Notes: a model not told the origin generated them from the letters alone. Counted from the first letter of the stretch, positions 23,321-31,882 are shown. The stretch: DNA of 61,974 bases from Paracoccaceae bacterium (GCA_015487165.1 WFQE01000227.1:81966-143939), one strand, 5' to 3'. Numbers and translations: made by a program.

Positions 23321-24672
23321 GGCGAAGCCTCCGGCTGCCTGTCGGGCAGCAGCGCAAGGATGGCATAGCAGGCGACATAGGGCAGCAGGTATCGTGACAC
23401 GGACACGAGGAACGGCGCCATGATGAGAGGGATGGCCGCCGACGCCGCCAGGCTGGCGATGATCGGATTCCGGATGCCGGAGCGCAAAGCCGAGCCGATG
23501 CCGATGCAGATCAGGCCCAGCGTAAGGGTCACGAAGACGCCGGACAGCAGTTGCGCGACCGGCTGCCGGTAGATGGTGAGGTTGTCCACGGAGGACAGGA
23601 GCAGCGAGACGTTCGCCGCGAGGCGTTTGAGCAGGCCGGAAGGGCCGAGGTAGGCAATGCAGTCTTGGGCGGCGATGCGGGGCTCCTGCGCGCTCCAGGG
23701 AGGGGAGGGGAATACCAGGTAGTTGCCGGTTCCGCGCACCTTGGCCGTGGCGCCCGCGCCGCCCTTGGGGACGATGCAGCTCCCGGCTTCCATGAAGGAG
23801 GCAAAATCGGTTCGGACCTCGCGGTAGGGAACGCCGGGCGTAACGACGTGCGCGAGGGGACAGTCTCCACGCCGACATTCCGGACAGACGAATGCGTAGC
23901 CCGCGGGGTGGCACATGGCGATCATGTAGGCGACGCCCGCATTGGGGGAGATGCCTTGTATCCGTCCGTCGGAGGCGAATCGCTCCAGGGCTGCCGCGCC
24001 GACGACGAACAGCGTGAAGGTGAGCGCGAGGGAGGCCATGTTCCGGAGGTTGGCGCGCCAGCCGACATGAGGTTGAAGTGCCAGGCCGGCCAGGACAAGG
24101 CCTGCCGGACCCAGCGCGGGCCGGGCAAGGAAGGCGAGGCCGAACGCCGCGCCGGAGGCGGCCATGCTGGCGGGACTGGGCGCGAACCGAATGGCGGCCC
24201 AGATGGCGGCAACGAACATGGGGATGGCGACGTGTTCGGACATGATGAATGTCTGGAGCTGCACCAGGGGCGGGAACAGCCCGAAGACCAGGCCGGCGGC
24301 CAGCGCCCGTAAGCGTGACCGTGTAACGGTTATGGCGATGCGGCAGACGAGCGCGGCGGCCAGGCCGTGAAGCAGCGCGAACACGACATGCGCGAACCAG
24401 AGCGGATCGGCATGGAGATGGAGGGCGAGCCAGCGCAGGCCTGCCAGCATGAGCGGGAATCCGACGCTCCAGAGCCACCATTGCTCGATGTCGTGGATGC
24501 GACCGTCGAGGATGTTTCCGGCCATGGTCCAGTATTTGCCCGAGTCCAGGCCGTGGCTGATGGCAAGGCGCAGGGTTTCGGAGCCTGATGCGGCCAGGAA
24601 CGCGAGAACGGCGCCGGTCGTGACGGTTGCAGCAATACTTGAGCAATGGCGCTCCAGGAATTGAAGCGGCAT
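23317..24672 (-). CDS. Multi-pass membrane protein, GT-C glycosyltransferase-like
   Basis: 451 residues. About ten hydrophobic segments and a large polar loop (about residues 235-340) that contains CPECRRGDC. The N-terminal pattern (long first loop with GLDSGKYW and DGRIHDIEQWWLWSVGFP) resembles PMT/ArnT-type GT-C transferases, which move sugars from lipid carriers. The start at 24672 is taken at an ATG before a hydrophobic N-terminus; upstream in-frame sequence is low-quality coding. Overlap GTGA with the recombinase suggests coupling. Confidence 0.65.
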   Translation of the reverse strand: MPLQFLERHCSSIAATVTTGAVLAFLAASGSETLRLAISHGLDSGKYWTMAGNILDGRIHDIEQWWLWSVGFPLMLAGLRWLALHLHADPLWFAHVVFALLHGLAAALVCRIAITVTRSRLRALAAGLVFGLFPPLVQLQTFIMSEHVAIPMFVAAIWAAIRFAPSPASMAASGAAFGLAFLARPALGPAGLVLAGLALQPHVGWRANLRNMASLALTFTLFVVGAAALERFASDGRIQGISPNAGVAYMIAMCHPAGYAFVCPECRRGDCPLAHVVTPGVPYREVRTDFASFMEAGSCIVPKGGAGATAKVRGTGNYLVFPSPPWSAQEPRIAAQDCIAYLGPSGLLKRLAANVSLLLSSVDNLTIYRQPVAQLLSGVFVTLTLGLICIGIGSALRSGIRNPIIASLAASAAIPLIMAPFLVSVSRYLLPYVACYAILALLPDRQPEASP

Positions 24673-24742
24673 TCGATGATATTGGCGCAAGGCTGCGATA
24701 TTCAAGGGGAAATGGTTGTGATTATCCGATAGGCAGCCGGGC

Positions 24743-25015
24743 TCATTCGGCCCACTTGGAGAAGACGACCGGCTGGCCGCACTTCGGGCAGCGGTTCCCG
24801 GGCGCGGGAGGTCCGTCCACCGGCTCAACGTAGTCGCAGACCAGCTCGCGTGCTTCCTCGATGTGGTCGCACGGCGTGGTTGCGTTGCCCGCGGGGCATG
24901 TGCATGTGGCCCGTCCATTGGTGTGGAAGTGCTGGACGAACCCGCCGACGTTGGTGATTTTTCCGTGGGCGGCGTCGCGGCACATGGCGACGGTACGGAA
25001 CGTGAACTCGGGCAT
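24743..25015 (-). CDS. Small SWIM zinc-finger protein with a second zinc ribbon
   Basis: 90 residues from the ATG at 25015 (GCGGAGG eight bases upstream). Residues 36-52 carry the SWIM signature CTCPAGN...CDH (CxCxnCxH). A C-terminal CPKCGQPV gives half of a second metal site. SWIM domains bind DNA or proteins in transposases, SNF2 helicases and recombinational repair factors; a stand-alone 90-residue form is unusual. Confidence 0.7.
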   Translation of the reverse strand: MPEFTFRTVAMCRDAAHGKITNVGGFVQHFHTNGRATCTCPAGNATTPCDHIEEARELVCDYVEPVDGPPAPGNRCPKCGQPVVFSKWAE

Positions 25016-25142
25016 GTTGGCGTCCTCCGCTGGTTCCGGTTGGAACGCGTGGAACACTAACGCTGCCGCGCCCGTTTCTCAACTAAATTATCATTATGCT
25101 GAATAGCGACAGCCAAGAACTATCGGAGGACCGAAGTGCCCT

Positions 25143-26336
25143 TCACTCCTCCCGCCAGTCGTCACCCGGCATGATCCGGCGCATGAACTGATCGAACAGG
25201 GGAACCGTGAACGCGGTCATCCCGTGATTCGGGCTCCAGATCATGCCCTTTTTGATGAGGTTGTTTCGTGTCGGGGCCATGGACTGGACATCCCGGCGAA
25301 GCTCGCGCGCAATCGCGCCGGAGCGGTGCGGTCCGGGGCCAAGTTCAGCCATGGCCCGAAGGTAGCGTTTCTCGGTGGCGGTGAGCCTATCGAACCGGAC
25401 GCGGAAGAAGCTGGAGTCCAGCTCGGCAATGGCTGTCCGTTCGGCTTGCTGCACATCCGAAATCGTGATGGGAGACGCGTCGGCGGCGTTCCATGCGTGC
25501 TTGCCCCATGCCTGGATGAAATAGGGATAGCACTGCGTACTGGCGATGATGCGGTCAACGGCGGCTTCCTCGTATTCCACGCCCTCGTCCCTTGCGGGTT
25601 TCTCAATGGCAATGCGGGCATCCTCTTTCGGCAAGGCGCCGATCTCGCAGAATTCAAACAGCCGTTCTGCATAGGATCTCGCATTGCCCATTTTGCCACG
25701 CAACTGGGGAAGCCCGGAACCGAACATGACGACAGGCAGAGTCTCTCGGGATGTGCGATGCAAAGCGGAGATCAGGGCCGCGAGCTCGTTCCTCTTCACA
25801 TATTGCAGCTCGTCAATGAAGATCGCGATGGCCGTCGAAGCCTGTTGCGCTGCCTGGCCTGCGACCACGAGAAGCGCCTGTAGATCCAGCTCCAGGTCGC
25901 CGTTGTCCGCCAGTCCTGGCTCGGCCTCGAAATCCATCGCTACTTCAATGTCCTGATAACTGACCTTGAGAGCCTTGGCAAAACCGGTAAGGCCGCGCAG
26001 CGCCCTTTCAGCAAAGTCCTTGGCTCGCTCGACGCGGGAGATGGCCAACAGAACCCTTCGCAATTCGGGCGCAAGGATCGAGGGAAGCGAGCGGCCTTCC
26101 GGCGCTTCGATGTTGATCACCTGAAGCTCCTTCGCCTCCGCATCTCTCTTGAATCTGTCCAGCAGGACAGTCTTCCCTACTCCGCGAAGACCTACCAGGA
26201 CGAGGCCATTGGCGGCCCTGCCCTTGAGCGTTCTCCCCATGGTGATGTTGGCCCGGCTGATCAGTTCGTCGCGGCCTGCAAGCTCCCGGGGCTGCGACCC
26301 GGCGCCAGGAGCGTATGGATTATCTGTCGGATTCAT
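25143..26336 (-). CDS. AAA+ ATPase with winged-helix C-terminus (Orc1/Cdc6- or STAND-like)
   Basis: 397 residues. Walker A GLRGVGKTVLL (about 49-59), Walker B AIFIDELQYV (about 170-180), sensor region VVMFGSGLPQLRGK, and a C-terminal region like a winged helix (EKRYLRAMAELG to MIWSPNHGMTAF). Similar proteins occur on plasmids and prophages as ATP-binding proteins of unknown role. It faces the 26442 gene, with mirrored promoters. The function may lie in replication or in defence; sequence alone cannot decide. Confidence 0.75.
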   Translation of the reverse strand: MNPTDNPYAPGAGSQPRELAGRDELISRANITMGRTLKGRAANGLVLVGLRGVGKTVLLDRFKRDAEAKELQVINIEAPEGRSLPSILAPELRRVLLAISRVERAKDFAERALRGLTGFAKALKVSYQDIEVAMDFEAEPGLADNGDLELDLQALLVVAGQAAQQASTAIAIFIDELQYVKRNELAALISALHRTSRETLPVVMFGSGLPQLRGKMGNARSYAERLFEFCEIGALPKEDARIAIEKPARDEGVEYEEAAVDRIIASTQCYPYFIQAWGKHAWNAADASPITISDVQQAERTAIAELDSSFFRVRFDRLTATEKRYLRAMAELGPGPHRSGAIARELRRDVQSMAPTRNNLIKKGMIWSPNHGMTAFTVPLFDQFMRRIMPGDDWREE

Positions 26337-26342
26337 GGGTCT

Positions 26343-26370
26343 ATTATACTGAACTTAGCGATTTTATCAA
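26343..26370 (-). promoter_or_regulatory. Promoter of the AAA ATPase gene
   Basis: On the minus strand TTGATA (26365-26370) and TATAAT (26343-26348), 16 bases apart, close to the ATG at 26336. It is the mirror of the plus-strand promoter just to the right. Confidence 0.75.
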
Positions 26371-26388
26371 GAGGATATAAACTCGGGC

Positions 26389-26416
26389 TTGATAGATCGG
26401 ATGGTTATGGTATAAT
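26389..26416 (+). promoter_or_regulatory. Promoter of the 26442 gene
   Basis: TTGATA (26389-26394), 16 bases, TATAAT (26411-26416). The same -35, -10 and spacing as the divergent promoter on the other strand. Confidence 0.75.
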
Positions 26417-26441
26417 GAACGAACCAAGACAGGAGGAACAC

Positions 26442-26912
26442 ATGGGCCACTATTCCTACATCTATTTCCCGTCCTCGGCCATGCGCGCCTATCGCACCCA
26501 GTTCAACGAGGCGCTGGAAAGCGACGTTGTGTTTGAGCGCGCCATCGAGGACGACGGAACCGTTGTCGAGGTCAACGGTTTCACCGGCGACCAGGGCTTC
26601 CCGCGGCTGGTCGAGACGCTTTCGGTGCTCGGCGTGCCCTACGATCTCCGCATCGGGCGCAACCTGGATGACCCGGATTCCGGCGACGTTGCCATCTACG
26701 CGCGCCCGGACATGGCCGAGCAGCTCATCATTTACGATCCCGACCTTGTTTCCACCTGTAATCTGGTGGAGATGCTGGAGAACTTCGGCGATTCGCCGGA
26801 CAAGCTCGCAGAGGCGCTCCGCAAGCTCGTTCGGAGCAAGGTCCCGGAGGTCACGCCCATCGTGGAAGTGGCCAAGACCTGGCAGCCGAAGGCGGAGGCT
26901 GCCGCAGCCTGA
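26442..26912 (+). CDS. Hypothetical acidic protein
   Basis: 156 residues, start with AGGAGG. Acidic, with mixed alpha/beta character (GHYSYIYFPSS at the N-terminus; DLVSTCNLVEMLENFGDSPD near residue 105). A terminator follows, so it is monocistronic and divergent from the AAA ATPase. No family recognised. Confidence 0.75.
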   Translation: MGHYSYIYFPSSAMRAYRTQFNEALESDVVFERAIEDDGTVVEVNGFTGDQGFPRLVETLSVLGVPYDLRIGRNLDDPDSGDVAIYARPDMAEQLIIYDPDLVSTCNLVEMLENFGDSPDKLAEALRKLVRSKVPEVTPIVEVAKTWQPKAEAAAA

Positions 26913-26932
26913 GTCCGTATCGGCAACCGGAG

Positions 26933-26963
26933 ACGGCGCGGCTTCCTGGCCGCGCCGTTTTTT
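26933..26963 (+). terminator. Terminator after the 26442 gene
   Basis: ACGGCGCGGC / GCCGCGCCGT stem and a TTTTTT run. Confidence 0.85.
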
Positions 26964-26967
26964 GTGC

Positions 26968-27297
26968 CTAGTTGAACCTGGCCCGGTCGAAGTTCCGGCT
27001 GAAGATGGCCGCAATCGGCGTGAACACGCATGATGCCAGTGCGAAGATGACAATCTGCTCCGGCAGCGAGGCGATGTGCTTGATGCCCGTCACCAGGGCC
27101 GTGAATGCGGCTCCTGCGCTGACGGCGAGCCCTCCCGGCGGCAACCGGTCATGCTTGAGCATGACGAAGAACGTCATGGCGATCAGCCAGAAGCTGGCGT
27201 CATTCCAGTTGGCAATGGCCATGTTCACGGCCTTTGCGGCAGCGGCATCCGCCCCGCTGCTGGCTGCATGGGCGGCATCCGCGGCCTGGGCGGCCAT
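26968..27297 (-). CDS. Small membrane protein downstream of the UvrD-like helicase
   Basis: 109 residues. An Ala-rich N-terminus is followed by three hydrophobic segments (about 32-45, 55-72 and 78-98). Start taken at the ATG 27297; an in-frame TTG overlapping the helicase stop is also possible. Probably co-transcribed with the helicase. No family recognised. Confidence 0.6.
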   Translation of the reverse strand: MAAQAADAAHAASSGADAAAAKAVNMAIANWNDASFWLIAMTFFVMLKHDRLPPGGLAVSAGAAFTALVTGIKHIASLPEQIVIFALASCVFTPIAAIFSRNFDRARFN

Positions 27298-27311
27298 ATC
27301 GGCCTTGCCGC

Positions 27312-28829
27312 TCAAAATCCCGCCTGCGCGCGCATGTCGGCCATGGCGTCGTCCACGGTGCCGTCCATGCCCCGCCGCAGGCCCTCGATGGATTCCGTGA
27401 CCTTGGGCGGCAGGAATGCGCGGTCCGTGAACCGGGTGATGGCCACATACATGAGATTCACTTCGTCCTCGGTGAGTCGCCCATTGGCCTTGGCCTCGTA
27501 CAGGCTGGGGAAATCGTCGGCCAGGCATCCGACGGGAAACTCCAGCCCCTTCGACTTGTGCGCCGTGCAGAGAACGAGGTCGGCATCCGAGATCCGGCGC
27601 GCGGCGCCGGCGCGGATCTGCTTGACGACCTGCGGCAGGTCAATCTCCTTGGACTCGCACCGGAAGATGATGCCCATGATGCCCTTGAGTTCCGGGTCTT
27701 CGGTGTGATGCGCCACGCGCATGAAGTCCCCCCACCCCTGGAACCCGGCGAAGAGCGGGTTGTCCGGCTTCTTGCCGCGCTTGAAGAAGTAGGCGTCCAC
27801 GAAGTCGTTGAAGCGGTATCCGCCGATGCCGCCGACGAAGTACGGGCGCATGTCCTTGGCGATGGCGGCAGCGGCCAGCGCGAAGATTCCCGCGTTGGTT
27901 CGGGCGATGTATGCGGAGCCGCGCGCGACGGATACCCAGCCGGCGTCCACGACCTTCGTGGGCTTGCCGAGTCCGCGGATCTCCGTCCCCTCCCCCTTCC
28001 ATTGCGCGAGCAGCGCATTGGCGCGCCAGGCCACCTCGGGGCCGAAGCGGAACGAGCCGGTGAGCGGGTATTCGGTGTCCGGGTTCATTTCGGCCATTGC
28101 GTTGACGGCGTTCCGGAAGCTGTAGATCTGCTGGTGGCGGTCGCCGATGAGCATGATCCGGGGCTTGTCCTGGTGCTTGAGGATGTTGAGCAGCACCGGG
28201 TTTGAGTCCTGGGCCTCGTCCACCTGGATCGTATCGAAGTCGTCTCCGAGATTCGGACGCGTGAGGCTGTAGAGCTTCATGTAGCCGTCATGCAGGATGG
28301 GCACGTCACTTGTCGGGTCGCACATCGCAACCCAGAGGCGCTGGGCCTGTTCGATCATCCTGGAGAACGGGAGGATGGACAGGTTCCCGGGAGCTCGCTC
28401 CTTGAGATGGATGGGGTCCATGTCGTCGAAGGATTCGATGTCGTTCTGAAGGAAGTGGTTGAGCATCCGCAGCACGCCCTGTGCGAACAGGAAGCGTCCC
28501 GTGTTGGAATAGCCCGGGGGCACCTCGATCCACTTCCGTTCCAGCAGTTCGCCCGGCTTCATGTCGTCGGCCAGCTTGTGCTTGTATGCCTTGCCGATGG
28601 CGCTGTAGGCCAGTCCGTGCGCGGTGGTGGCAAACACGTTGGACGGCATCTTTTGGCGCGCTTCGAGCGCGACCGACTTGTTGAAGGCCAGGTAGAGAAT
28701 GCGCTCCTTGGGGTGCGCGCTGGCATAGGCGCGCATGGTGGTGCTCTTTCCGGTTCCCGCGAAGGCATTGACGCAGATGACGCGGCCCTGCGCGCCGATG
28801 ATGGCCTTCTGCTCGTCCGTCAACTGCAT
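27312..28829 (-). CDS. UvrD/Rep-superfamily DNA helicase (FBH1-like)
   Basis: 505 residues. Superfamily 1A motifs in order: AFAGTGKST (22-30), TTAHGLAYSAIG, DEAQDSNP (motif II), GDRHQQIYSFRNA (III), AHKSKGLEFP (V) and YVAITRFTDRAF (VI). It is shorter than UvrD or Rep, close to the stand-alone FBH1-like form. The ATG lies about six bases after a TATGAT box, with no ribosome site, so the transcript is probably leaderless. Role in recombination or replication of the element inferred. Confidence 0.9.
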   Translation of the reverse strand: MQLTDEQKAIIGAQGRVICVNAFAGTGKSTTMRAYASAHPKERILYLAFNKSVALEARQKMPSNVFATTAHGLAYSAIGKAYKHKLADDMKPGELLERKWIEVPPGYSNTGRFLFAQGVLRMLNHFLQNDIESFDDMDPIHLKERAPGNLSILPFSRMIEQAQRLWVAMCDPTSDVPILHDGYMKLYSLTRPNLGDDFDTIQVDEAQDSNPVLLNILKHQDKPRIMLIGDRHQQIYSFRNAVNAMAEMNPDTEYPLTGSFRFGPEVAWRANALLAQWKGEGTEIRGLGKPTKVVDAGWVSVARGSAYIARTNAGIFALAAAAIAKDMRPYFVGGIGGYRFNDFVDAYFFKRGKKPDNPLFAGFQGWGDFMRVAHHTEDPELKGIMGIIFRCESKEIDLPQVVKQIRAGAARRISDADLVLCTAHKSKGLEFPVGCLADDFPSLYEAKANGRLTEDEVNLMYVAITRFTDRAFLPPKVTESIEGLRRGMDGTVDDAMADMRAQAGF

Positions 28830-28947
28830 GGGCCAATCATAGCAATCGAAGATTGAGCGCGCACTGCTTGATTCTATTGGTCGCTTTGTTCTAAGATAGC
28901 ACCGTCTCACTCTGCGGCTCTTGCCTAGAGAGTCGCGTGCCCCATCT

Positions 28948-29005
28948 GGGGAGGCGAAATCCTCCCCTCCTGGGGGTGGATTCCGTCTTGAGAGAATTCA
29001 CCCCA
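28948..29005 (+). ncRNA. Hairpin leader of the 29020 gene
   Basis: Two consecutive hairpins: GGGGAGG-cgaaat-CCTCCCC (28948-28967) and an extended stem TGGGGGTG / CACCCCA with inner GATTC/GAATT (28971-29005). The second ends at the AAGGAGG ribosome site, as in the leader before 11952. Confidence 0.5.
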
Positions 29006-29019
29006 AGGAGGGAAAAACC

Positions 29020-29661
29020 ATGATTCTCCATTCACAAGAACTGGAGGCCGCCCTGGCCTCGCAGAGCGCCACGTCCATCGAGGCGGCGCGCTACCGCCGT
29101 GGCCGCGCGCGCGGCAAATTGCTGCCGGTACAGCCGGAACTCCCGGCGAAGCGGCAGCCCGCCATCGTCGGCGCCATCCGGCCCGGCGCGGCGGACGAGG
29201 GCTTCTTCCGCGCCGCCGGAGCCATGCGGTACGAGACGGAGGTTCGCCTTCTGTCGTGCCAGCATGGCTTCGACGAGGTTGGCTTTGAGTGCCGCCTCGT
29301 CGTGGAAGGCGGCCAGGCCGTGGCCACCTACCGGCTCAAGGGCCGGAAGAAGGTGGCCGAGGTCGTGGACATCACCCCTGACTTCAGGGTGAGGGACATG
29401 GCCTCGTTCGTGCGGTTCCGCACGAACGCCCGCCGCATGGCGCGACAGATCCTGTTCGAGAAGGAGCAGGAGCGCCGGCGGCTGGTCAAGGCCATGGACG
29501 CGGCCAACACTCGCAAGGCGTTCGACGCCGCGCGGGATGCCCACCGGAAGCTGACCGGCGGGTATGTGCCGCGCACGCAGTGGCGCGGCGAGGCCGCCGA
29601 GAAGGCCAACCAGGAACTCCCGCCGGAGATCCTGGAAGGCACGTCTGCCATGGAGTTCTGA
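29020..29661 (+). CDS. Hypothetical basic protein
   Basis: 213 residues from the ATG at 29020 with CAAGGAGGGAAAAACC. Arg-rich N-terminus (ARYRRGRARGK), a probable alpha/beta domain (YETEVRLLSC to VDITPDF) and a helical Arg/Glu-rich region (RQILFEKEQERRRLV). It is four bases upstream of the next small gene, in one unit with a terminator. No family recognised. Confidence 0.75.
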   Translation: MILHSQELEAALASQSATSIEAARYRRGRARGKLLPVQPELPAKRQPAIVGAIRPGAADEGFFRAAGAMRYETEVRLLSCQHGFDEVGFECRLVVEGGQAVATYRLKGRKKVAEVVDITPDFRVRDMASFVRFRTNARRMARQILFEKEQERRRLVKAMDAANTRKAFDAARDAHRKLTGGYVPRTQWRGEAAEKANQELPPEILEGTSAMEF

Positions 29662-29664
29662 GCC

Positions 29665-29913
29665 ATGGCGACCTTCGAGGTGGCTGAATTCCTGAAAACC
29701 CCGGAGTCGGGGTTTCAGTTCCTGGAAACGCAGGGAGTTGTGGAGGCCGACAGCAAGCACCAGGTCTTGCTTCAGGCCTTCGTCCAGGCGATCCAGGAAT
29801 ACGGATCAAGCGCGAAAATGCGGAAGGACATGATCTTTCTTCCGGATGATCGCGTGATCCGGATCGAAGAGGTCGAGGATGAGTCCGTGCAGGCTCAACT
29901 GAACCTCTTCTGA
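29665..29913 (+). CDS. Small hypothetical protein
   Basis: 82 residues, helical and acidic, starting three bases after the previous stop. C-terminus QAQLNLF. Preceding gene and terminator define a two-gene unit. Unknown family. Confidence 0.7.
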   Translation: MATFEVAEFLKTPESGFQFLETQGVVEADSKHQVLLQAFVQAIQEYGSSAKMRKDMIFLPDDRVIRIEEVEDESVQAQLNLF

Positions 29914-29916
29914 GCA

Positions 29917-29951
29917 AAAGCCCCCAGCCGTTACGGCTCGGGGGCTTTTTT
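29917..29951 (+). terminator. Bidirectional terminator
   Basis: AAAAGCCCCCAGCCG / CGGCTCGGGGGCTTTTTT with loop TTA; T runs on both strands, so it may also end a minus-strand transcript from the right. Confidence 0.85.
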
Positions 29952-30009
29952 GCTGCGCCGGTCAAACCCATGGGCCGAAGAATGTTGAAGCCGAATTGCA
30001 AAATAAAGG

Positions 30010-30198
30010 CTATTTGCATTTTGAGGTTGGAACTCCGTCCTTGGGACGTGTTCCAGCCCCGCCATGATTGGCAACCTCGGCATCGAGCGCGTCGCAGAAG
30101 TATGGATTTTCGCGCAGCAGCTCGACCCGTTCGGGGGAGCAAGCCAAGAAGACTCCCTGGTGGCGCTCAAGAAACTCGCCCACGAGCTTTCTAGGCAC
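30010..30198 (-). CDS. Doubtful small ORF
   Basis: 62 residues from a GTG. The sequence (FLERHQGVFLACSPERVELL) looks protein-like and the bidirectional terminator lies just downstream. There is no clear ribosome site. The region 29952-30300 otherwise shows overlapping short ORFs on both strands and no clear gene. Confidence 0.3.
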   Translation of the reverse strand: MPRKLVGEFLERHQGVFLACSPERVELLRENPYFCDALDAEVANHGGAGTRPKDGVPTSKCK

Positions 30199-30309
30199 CG
30201 TGCGCCGGTGCGCGTGATGCAGTCATTCCGGCCACGAACGTCGTGTGCGGATGTTGGCCGCCGCGCGCCAAAGTGCGCCAGGGGGTGAGGAGGGAGCTCC
30301 CTCCCCCAC

Positions 30310-30401
30310 TTCCGGAAACCAACTTTCCATTCTCGCATTTCGCTTTCCGGCCTTCGGAAACCAGCTTTCGGTTGACATCCGTTTTTCGGCTGGATTATGC
30401 T
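30310..30401 (+). promoter_or_regulatory. Promoter with CGGAAACCA operator sites (type 1 module, copy 2)
   Basis: TTCCGGAAACCA (30310-30321), TTTCCGG-N4-CGGAAACCA (30344-30363), TTGACA (30372-30377) followed by TCCG, and TATGCT (30396-30401) 18 bases later. It closely matches the module at 5430-5549. The ATG at 30409 is seven bases past the -10, so the message is probably leaderless. Confidence 0.6.
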
Positions 30402-30408
30402 TATTTGC

Positions 30409-30999
30409 ATGAAAGTGACGACCTGGATCAAGACCGGGACATTCGCCCTGCTGCTGGGCGGGTGTGTAGCAACGACTGGGACACCCCCGGCGCAGCCGGA
30501 GGTGGGAGACGACGCCATCAACCGTGGCCCGTCCGTATATCTGAATGCCATTCAGGTGGGTGCGCCTGAAGGCTACCGGACGCCGATCCGCGTGACCCTG
30601 ACGGTGCCGAACAACTGCTACCGTTTCATGGGAGGCTCGGTGTACAGCCGCGGACGCGGCATTGTCCTGGACCTGTCCGTGAGCGAGGGATTCCACATCG
30701 GCCAGGTGTGCGCCGGCCCGGCGCGCATCTCGGACGTGGTGGCCTACCCGCTGGCCATGCGCCGGGGAAAGGCATATCGCATCCGCGTGGTGGTCAACGG
30801 CCGGCTCGTCGGCGACATGACGACGGTGGCCGGCGGCCCGTCCTGGGTGGCGCAGCCTGCGCCCTACTTCGGGTCGGGTCGGGCTCCGCGGAAGGCAGCT
30901 CCGCCGGCAGACCGGAAACGGGAACGAGACGGTCGGAAGCATGAGCATGACCAAGAGGGCAACGACACCTTCTACGGGGGTGAAGGCCATGAACGGTGA
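30409..30999 (+). CDS. Putative lipoprotein
   Basis: 196 residues from the ATG at 30409. Signal sequence with lipobox LLGGC near residue 19. Beta-rich middle (YLNAIQVGAPEGYRTPIRV, then FMGGSVYSRG), and a basic C-terminal tail. It probably sits on the periplasmic side of a membrane. It has the type 1 operator-promoter and overlaps the next gene by 11 bases. No family recognised. Confidence 0.7.
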   Translation: MKVTTWIKTGTFALLLGGCVATTGTPPAQPEVGDDAINRGPSVYLNAIQVGAPEGYRTPIRVTLTVPNNCYRFMGGSVYSRGRGIVLDLSVSEGFHIGQVCAGPARISDVVAYPLAMRRGKAYRIRVVVNGRLVGDMTTVAGGPSWVAQPAPYFGSGRAPRKAAPPADRKRERDGRKHEHDQEGNDTFYGGEGHER

Positions 31000-31882
31000 C
31001 GCTTGGCATCCGAACGTCGTGCGCCTATCTTCCCGGGACGGGGAATCCCCCGAGTCGGCGGAGGCGATGAGCAAGGACATTTACGAGTTTCCGGCCTGGT
31101 TCCGCGTTCCTGAGAGCTTCGAGCTGGCGGCCGGCATGCCGGAGCATGACGATTCGCGCTGGGTGGTCATCGCCTACGACATGGTGATGGCGGCGCTAGG
31201 ACCGAATCCGGACGACGATGCGCCGGACGAAGGCATGGTCATCTCGCGCGATGAGCTGGAGCAGAAACTGGCCAGGAAAGACGACCTGGCGCTCCCCCGC
31301 TTTCGCAGGCGAATGGCGGAAATCCGGCGCACCGCGATGGAGAAGCCGGAGGGCGTCCGTGGCGCGTCCCGAACGACCGGAGAAACATGGGATGGCGCCG
31401 AGATCGGCGCTGACGAGGTGACGGAACCGGGAAACCCGTACCGCATCCTGTCGGCAAAGACGAACTCGGGCATGCCGAAATCCGTGTTTCGCGCCCTGGT
31501 CGAGCACGAGGCGTTCCATCGCTGCCTGGAGGAGATGTTCGAGGACGCGGACGATGTTCTCGACGATTTGGAGAACGGCGTGCTGGCCATCATCCTCGAC
31601 CGCAAGGCGCGCACGATTGCCGTCGGCAACTACGAGGACGTGTGCATCTTCTCCGAGCTGTCGGTCGCCAAGGCGCCGCGCTCGGGTTCTCTGGACTCGA
31701 TGCTGAAGCCGATTGCGGACAGCCTCGACCGGATCGGCAAGGATGCGGAGCGGATCCGGGAGCGCATGTCGGAACTACTGCTGGACGTGATGCGCCTGGA
31801 GATGAACCGCCTGGATCCGGCCAGCGAGCAGAAAACGGGCAACCAGCCGGCAAATGTCGTGGAATTCAGGCCGAAGAGATAG
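30989..31882 (+). CDS. Hypothetical protein
   Basis: 297 residues from the ATG at 30989, which follows GGGGGTGAAGG and overlaps the lipoprotein end. Acidic N-terminal half, then a segment VFRALVEHEAFHRCLEEMFED with an HEAFH motif that resembles a metal-binding HExxH-like helix but with a different spacing, so protease activity cannot be claimed. C-terminal coiled helices (about 235-275). Unknown function. Confidence 0.7.
   Translation: MNGDAWHPNVVRLSSRDGESPESAEAMSKDIYEFPAWFRVPESFELAAGMPEHDDSRWVVIAYDMVMAALGPNPDDDAPDEGMVISRDELEQKLARKDDLALPRFRRRMAEIRRTAMEKPEGVRGASRTTGETWDGAEIGADEVTEPGNPYRILSAKTNSGMPKSVFRALVEHEAFHRCLEEMFEDADDVLDDLENGVLAIILDRKARTIAVGNYEDVCIFSELSVAKAPRSGSLDSMLKPIADSLDRIGKDAERIRERMSELLLDVMRLEMNRLDPASEQKTGNQPANVVEFRPKR

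Noticed and set aside
22334-24646. 770-residue protein fused to the recombinase
   Set aside because: The N-terminal 440 residues are an Arg/Pro-rich shadow of the GT-C gene; a GTG with a ribosome site gives a normal-size recombinase.
30064-30288. Plus-strand ORF in the 29952-30400 gap
   Set aside because: No ribosome site or motif, and it overlaps a minus-strand ORF of similar quality; neither is convincing.
31490-31520. Zinc protease motif in the 30989 protein (HEAFH)
   Set aside because: HEAFH does match HExxH in form, but no third ligand or protease domain pattern could be seen, so function was not claimed.
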